Shown: positions 60,425 through 64,000 of the stretch, in pieces | Position numbering within the stretch: the stretch's first letter is position 1 | Layout: every line of letters begins with the position of its first letter | Source of the DNA: Ailurus styani | Taxonomy: Eukaryota > Chordata > Mammalia > Carnivora > Ailuridae | Direction of reading: 5' to 3' | Assembly: GCA_002007465.1 (NCBI GenBank) | Contig: LNAC01001223.1 | Coordinates: 1 to 64,000, forward strand | Length of the DNA stretch: 64,000 bases | Program-made: the position numbers and the translations under genes | The notes under the pieces: generated by a model | The model's database searches: none | The model's input: only the letters and a program-made list of their open reading frames with translations | Told to the model about the DNA's origin: nothing

Positions 60425-60545
60425 TCATTCAATAAACAGCACTTTGTTAAGTAACTTACGGGATACAACAGTAAAGATGACTTAGATCATACCTTTAAAG
60501 AGCTTAGCATCTGTCAATGAGGTAAAAGGTAACTTAACTATTTAC
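60425..60545 (+). repeat. L2-like fragment
   Basis: 'TTCATTCTTCATTCAATAAA' followed by 'GGGATACAACAGTAAAGATG' resembles the L2 consensus around 'CATTCAACAAATATTTA ... GGGATACAG'. Confidence 0.55.
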
Positions 60546-61239
60546 GCTAAAAGACAAAAAAAAAAAGAGAGAGAAGAAGGATGTGTCAGTTCTGTGGGTG
60601 ATGTGGCATTTGAACCCCAACTTGAAGGACAGGAAGGATTGGGGAACTGAGAAGGTGAGAACAGCAAAAGAAACAATGGCTTTTGCAGTCAGACTGTTAG
60701 CTCTGGGAGTTACATGTAAAAGTTTTCGTTGGCCTAGTGAGGCACTTGAACAAGGAATGCACCAGAAATCCAAATGCATGAGTTTAGTGAGCACTAGGGT
60801 GACTAACACAACTGAAGTAGCAATTTCTCTCTAGTGCCAAGTGGCCACAAGGTGTTAAGTACGCATTTTGTAACAAATAATACCTTCATTTAACTACTGA
60901 GCAGTACAGATCAAATCTAGCTTCACAAAGTGACATGACGTTGAGATGTAATGTAAAAGCCCACTGAGACAGAGCCTTTGAAGTGACAGAATTATTTTTT
61001 AGCACACAATTAGAGAGCTGATGCACTGAGGTCCACAAAGTCCCATTTTATCTAGTTCATTCTACTAATAAACCTATGAGAGGGCGATTTTTCCCTGTCA
61101 TTCCCCATCCCCCCACTGCCTCACCCACCCCCAGCAGTATTAATCATCCTCTGTTCCTGATCACTTGAGTGTCAAATATCACCCCAGTACACTCTCAGTT
61201 ACATCACATTATTAATTAGTCTGGTGGGTCTGCCATCCA

Positions 61240-61350
61240 CAAATCATAGCGCATTACGGGAACTACATTTTCTATTACCTTTGTGTGCCTTGCACCAAGC
61301 ATGCTGTTGGTGCTCAATAACATTTGTGAAATAAGAAAATAAATCAGTGA
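61240..61350 (+). repeat. L2-like 3' end fragment
   Basis: 'TGCCTTGCACCAAGCATGCT' then 'TTGGTGCTCAATAACATTTG' resembles the L2 end. Confidence 0.6.
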
Positions 61351-62249
61351 GATTGGCATCAAAGGCCTTATGTAATGAGCAACCCATCCATGTTCAGGAA
61401 GCCTACTGAGAAAGCAGGACTCTTCAGTTAGTGAAAGAAATCCCACATTTGACAAAGACTCAGAACTGTGCAGAGAATGCCTGAAGACTGCTCCATGGTG
61501 CTGAGTCGGGAACAGGGAGACTGGAAAATACTTTGAGTGGCCTCCGTGTCTTGGTCTTCCTATCTGCCATCATAGCGCAGTTAAAAGAAACTGCGTAAGC
61601 CTAAATCTGGAGAAGGGAAGTAGCCCCCTATATTGAGGAGGTTTTCTAAGATTATAAGGAATACCTTTTTTCTCTTTTTCTGTATTGTTTCTCTTAACTG
61701 TCTTCATCGTAACTGTGCATTGTTTCTAATTATTACAACTTCATGCAGTTCTTTATACTGGAAACCATGCCATAAGCCTTACAACAGAGCCCTAAATACT
61801 AAGTCAGTTCTAGAGAATGGCAGGGGTACCTCCCCAAAATATGCATCAGGGGCTATTCTCAAATGTTTGGATGATGCATAGATCTATATTCAGACAGAAA
61901 GATATCACAGAATCTTGGAAAATTGGTAGGAATGACTCTAGTTTCAAACAGTAGCCATCTCTTCATGGTGGTAATGAGAAAAAATAATGAAAGAGAAAAA
62001 TATGTGCCTGAGTCTAAATTACAAACTGTGGAAAGAAAAGAAAGAAGATAGGCTATGACTTAAGCAAAACCCTCTTTTTTCTCCCCAAAATTCAAAATAC
62101 TGTTAACTGCCCAATCTTGCTTATTCATGTGTAAGATAGGGAAGAAGCTGACCCTTTTAACTTACACATTACCTCTTCTTCAGGAGAAAGAGTTCTTAGG
62201 GGTTTTAAATGTTAAAGGTGTCTCTTAGTTTGAAATAAGATCATGAAGT

Positions 62250-62390
62250 TCAAGATACTTTTTCCAGATATCAACAGCTGGGTGTCCTTGAGAAAGTCAC
62301 TGACCTTCTTCCTTGCTTTCCTGTTTTTCTTAAATCGCGATGGTGATAATTAACTCTGGTTAATTATCTAGTAAGTCTTGAGGCCGAATT
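62250..62390 (+). repeat. possible MIR fragment
   Basis: 'GGGTGTCCTTGAGAAAGTCA' and 'CTGACCTTCTTCC' followed by 'GGTGATAATTAACT' follow the MIR core weakly. Confidence 0.4.
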
Positions 62391-63416
62391 AAACATACTG
62401 GGGGTTTCCCAAACATAAAGGAAGAAACAGTTACTTTGTAGGTACAAACTGCATCTTAAAATTCTACCTCTGAAGCTGACAAAAGGAATAGGTAGTGTTA
62501 ATGCTGAGAAAATTATGATAGAATCACTTCAGGATCATTTAAGATTAGGCTTTCAAAATCTTGCTTTAATCTACCCCCTCAAACTGCTCTCCCCTTTCTC
62601 CTCATATTTCCAATAAATAATACCTTACATTGGAAGAAGTTTCCGCTTTCACATATATTGTCACGGTAAATGAGATGGCAGTAAAGCGCCTTCCCACCAT
62701 AGTGCTTAGTTCCCGGGAGGCATTCAGCAAAGCCCTGTCAGTTCCCTTTTCCCTTCTATGATTTATAACATTTGGAAGCTGCCCTGAAGTCCTATAGCTA
62801 ATGGTAAATGGACAAAACGGGACTCAAATAGAGGTTGTGCGGTGCTAAACTTTAGCACTTCTTCTCTGCTCAAATCTGTTCTTCCCTCTTTCCTTACTAT
62901 TTAGGTCTAAAACTTAAGAATCAGTTTGGATTGTTTTTCCCCCCTGCCCTGCACAATAATAAATTATAAATTCCTGTGCTTTCACCCTCTACAAATTTTA
63001 TTCAATTATTCATCAATGGTGTGCTGGAACTGGAAAAGCCAATTCTTAAATTCTCAGAAATTTTGCTTAAATAAATACATTTAAAATGAAGGTATACTAA
63101 AACACAGTGCTTCTTAATTATTTTGCATTTATGCTCTTGAGCTGAAACTATTATATAATGGTGTGCTACTGGGGATCTCTCCTGAACTTTGCATTCAGTG
63201 ATGTCACATTTGTATCTTGAAATCAGATATGGTGGGAGGACTTACACCAAGGAAACTGCCAAAAACTTGTTTTCCCCTCACAGAGCTGGTTGTTACACAT
63301 GACCAGCACACACTGACTGTCTTGATTCATCCATGCCCACCAGCCAGGGACAGGCAGGAAAGTGCTCATTACTTTGTTTTTCCATCCAAATACTCTCAAA
63401 AGACTCTGGAGGTTAT

Positions 63417-63560
63417 TATCCCACAAATATTTACTGAGTGCCTACCATGTGCTAAGACATCAGGGAAGAGGTGAGCAAAACCAACAGAATCCTTTCTTGT
63501 GGAGATTACAGTTCAGCAGGAGAATAAGTAGATAATTTTAAATCTCCAGCCACTGCTACT
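63417..63560 (+). repeat. L2-like fragment
   Basis: 'CACAAATATTTACTGAGTGC' followed by 'CTACCATGTGCTAAGACATC' and 'CTTGTGGAGATTACAGTT' matches the L2 internal consensus. Confidence 0.7.
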
Positions 63561-63620
63561 AGGTAAATGTAGAGCATGCTGGCTAAGTACTTTTGAGGAA
63601 ATGCCCTTTAAACTGATACC

Positions 63621-63815
63621 TGTTGTAGACTGAACTGTGTTCTCTCAAAATCCATATGTTGAAGTCTTAACCCCCAACATGACTATATTTAGTGACAGGA
63701 TCTTCAGAGAGGTAATTCAGGTTAAATAAGGTCATAATGGTGAGGCCCTTACCCCGTCCGACTGGTATCTTTATAAGAATAAGAAGAGACATCAGAGAAT
63801 TATATACAAATAAAA
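63621..63815 (+). repeat. MaLR LTR, 5' half
   Basis: 'TGTTGTAGACTGAACTGTGT', 'AAATCCATATGTTGAAGTCT' and 'TTCAGAGAGGTAATTCAGGT' then 'CTGGTATCTTTATAAGAATA' follow the MLT1/MST LTR order. The 3' half is missing or unrecognisable. Confidence 0.8.
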
Positions 63816-64000
63816 GAGTCACTTTAAAGAATTATTGTTAATACAGTTATAAATTTAATTAAAATGTTATAAACAACACTTAAAATGGAAAATAAATATG
63901 TGGAATCTGCCCTTTTCCTCCCACACTGCCTTCCAGCCACCCTGGCTTTCACTTAGTTACTCAAATAGGCTAAGCTATTTTCTATGCCAAGGCCTTTTCC

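Larger units (their letters stand above)
58942..64000 (-). other. PTPRD: PTPRD intron, incomplete in window
   Basis: More than 5 kb of intron runs to the window edge. I searched the minus strand for the upstream D1 exon (the WPD loop and VVHC motif) and did not find it. Contents are an L1 piece ending at an N, L2 scraps and a MaLR LTR at the right; otherwise the sequence looks unique. The long introns support PTPRD over the compact 3' ends of PTPRS and PTPRF. Confidence 0.8.

Overview
The window is mammalian genomic DNA. Its SINEs are carnivore tRNA-Lys-derived Can-SINEs. Most carry the 'GTTAAAGCCTCTGCCTTCGGCTCAGG ...' head (split here by subfamily differences) and the 'CTACTTGTGATCTCTCTCTGTC' type body that I associate with mustelids (ferret, mink, marten, badger, otter) rather than dog, cat or bear. 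The species call is an inference. No prokaryotic genes, CRISPR, tRNA or rRNA genes are visible, and almost all short ORFs are chance frames or retrotransposon remnants.

The only host gene is the 3' end of PTPRD (receptor-type protein tyrosine phosphatase delta, LAR/type IIa), on the minus strand in the right third of the window. Seven coding exons run from 58941 down to the stop codon at 48198-48200. All six junctions between them are GT-AG and all reading frames agree: 1078 coding nt, one leading base plus 358 residues plus stop. They encode the C-terminal part of phosphatase domain D1 (from just after the catalytic cysteine), the linker, and all of domain D2 to the C-terminus. A repeat-poor, AT-rich 3' UTR of about 3.7 kb follows, ending near 44520 at a candidate AATAAA. 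The exons 5' of 58941 lie beyond position 64000.

The left two thirds (1 to about 44500) lie downstream of the gene and hold no gene I can support. They are a retrotransposon field: a MaLR LTR, MIR and L2 fossils, about a dozen Can-SINEs (many with clear target-site duplications) and several L1s. The main L1 blocks are 18888-23742 (nested, one copy with its 5' UTR but most of ORF2 missing), 26428-27553 (plus strand, 3' end), 27655-34505 (almost full length, minus strand, decayed) and 39790-43045 (minus strand, 5' truncated).

The most notable items are: two degenerate arrays of about 70-bp units in the L1 5' UTRs; (CA)n microsatellites at the homologous site of three separate L1 copies; a roughly 165-bp inverted repeat at the 5' junction of one L1, explained by template switching; a G8-UC-G7 tract in the PTPRD 3' UTR that could form an RNA G-quadruplex; the identical P-loop intron in D1 and D2; and two single-N assembly joins, one with duplicated flanks and one inside a young L1. 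I found no previously undescribed functional gene system.
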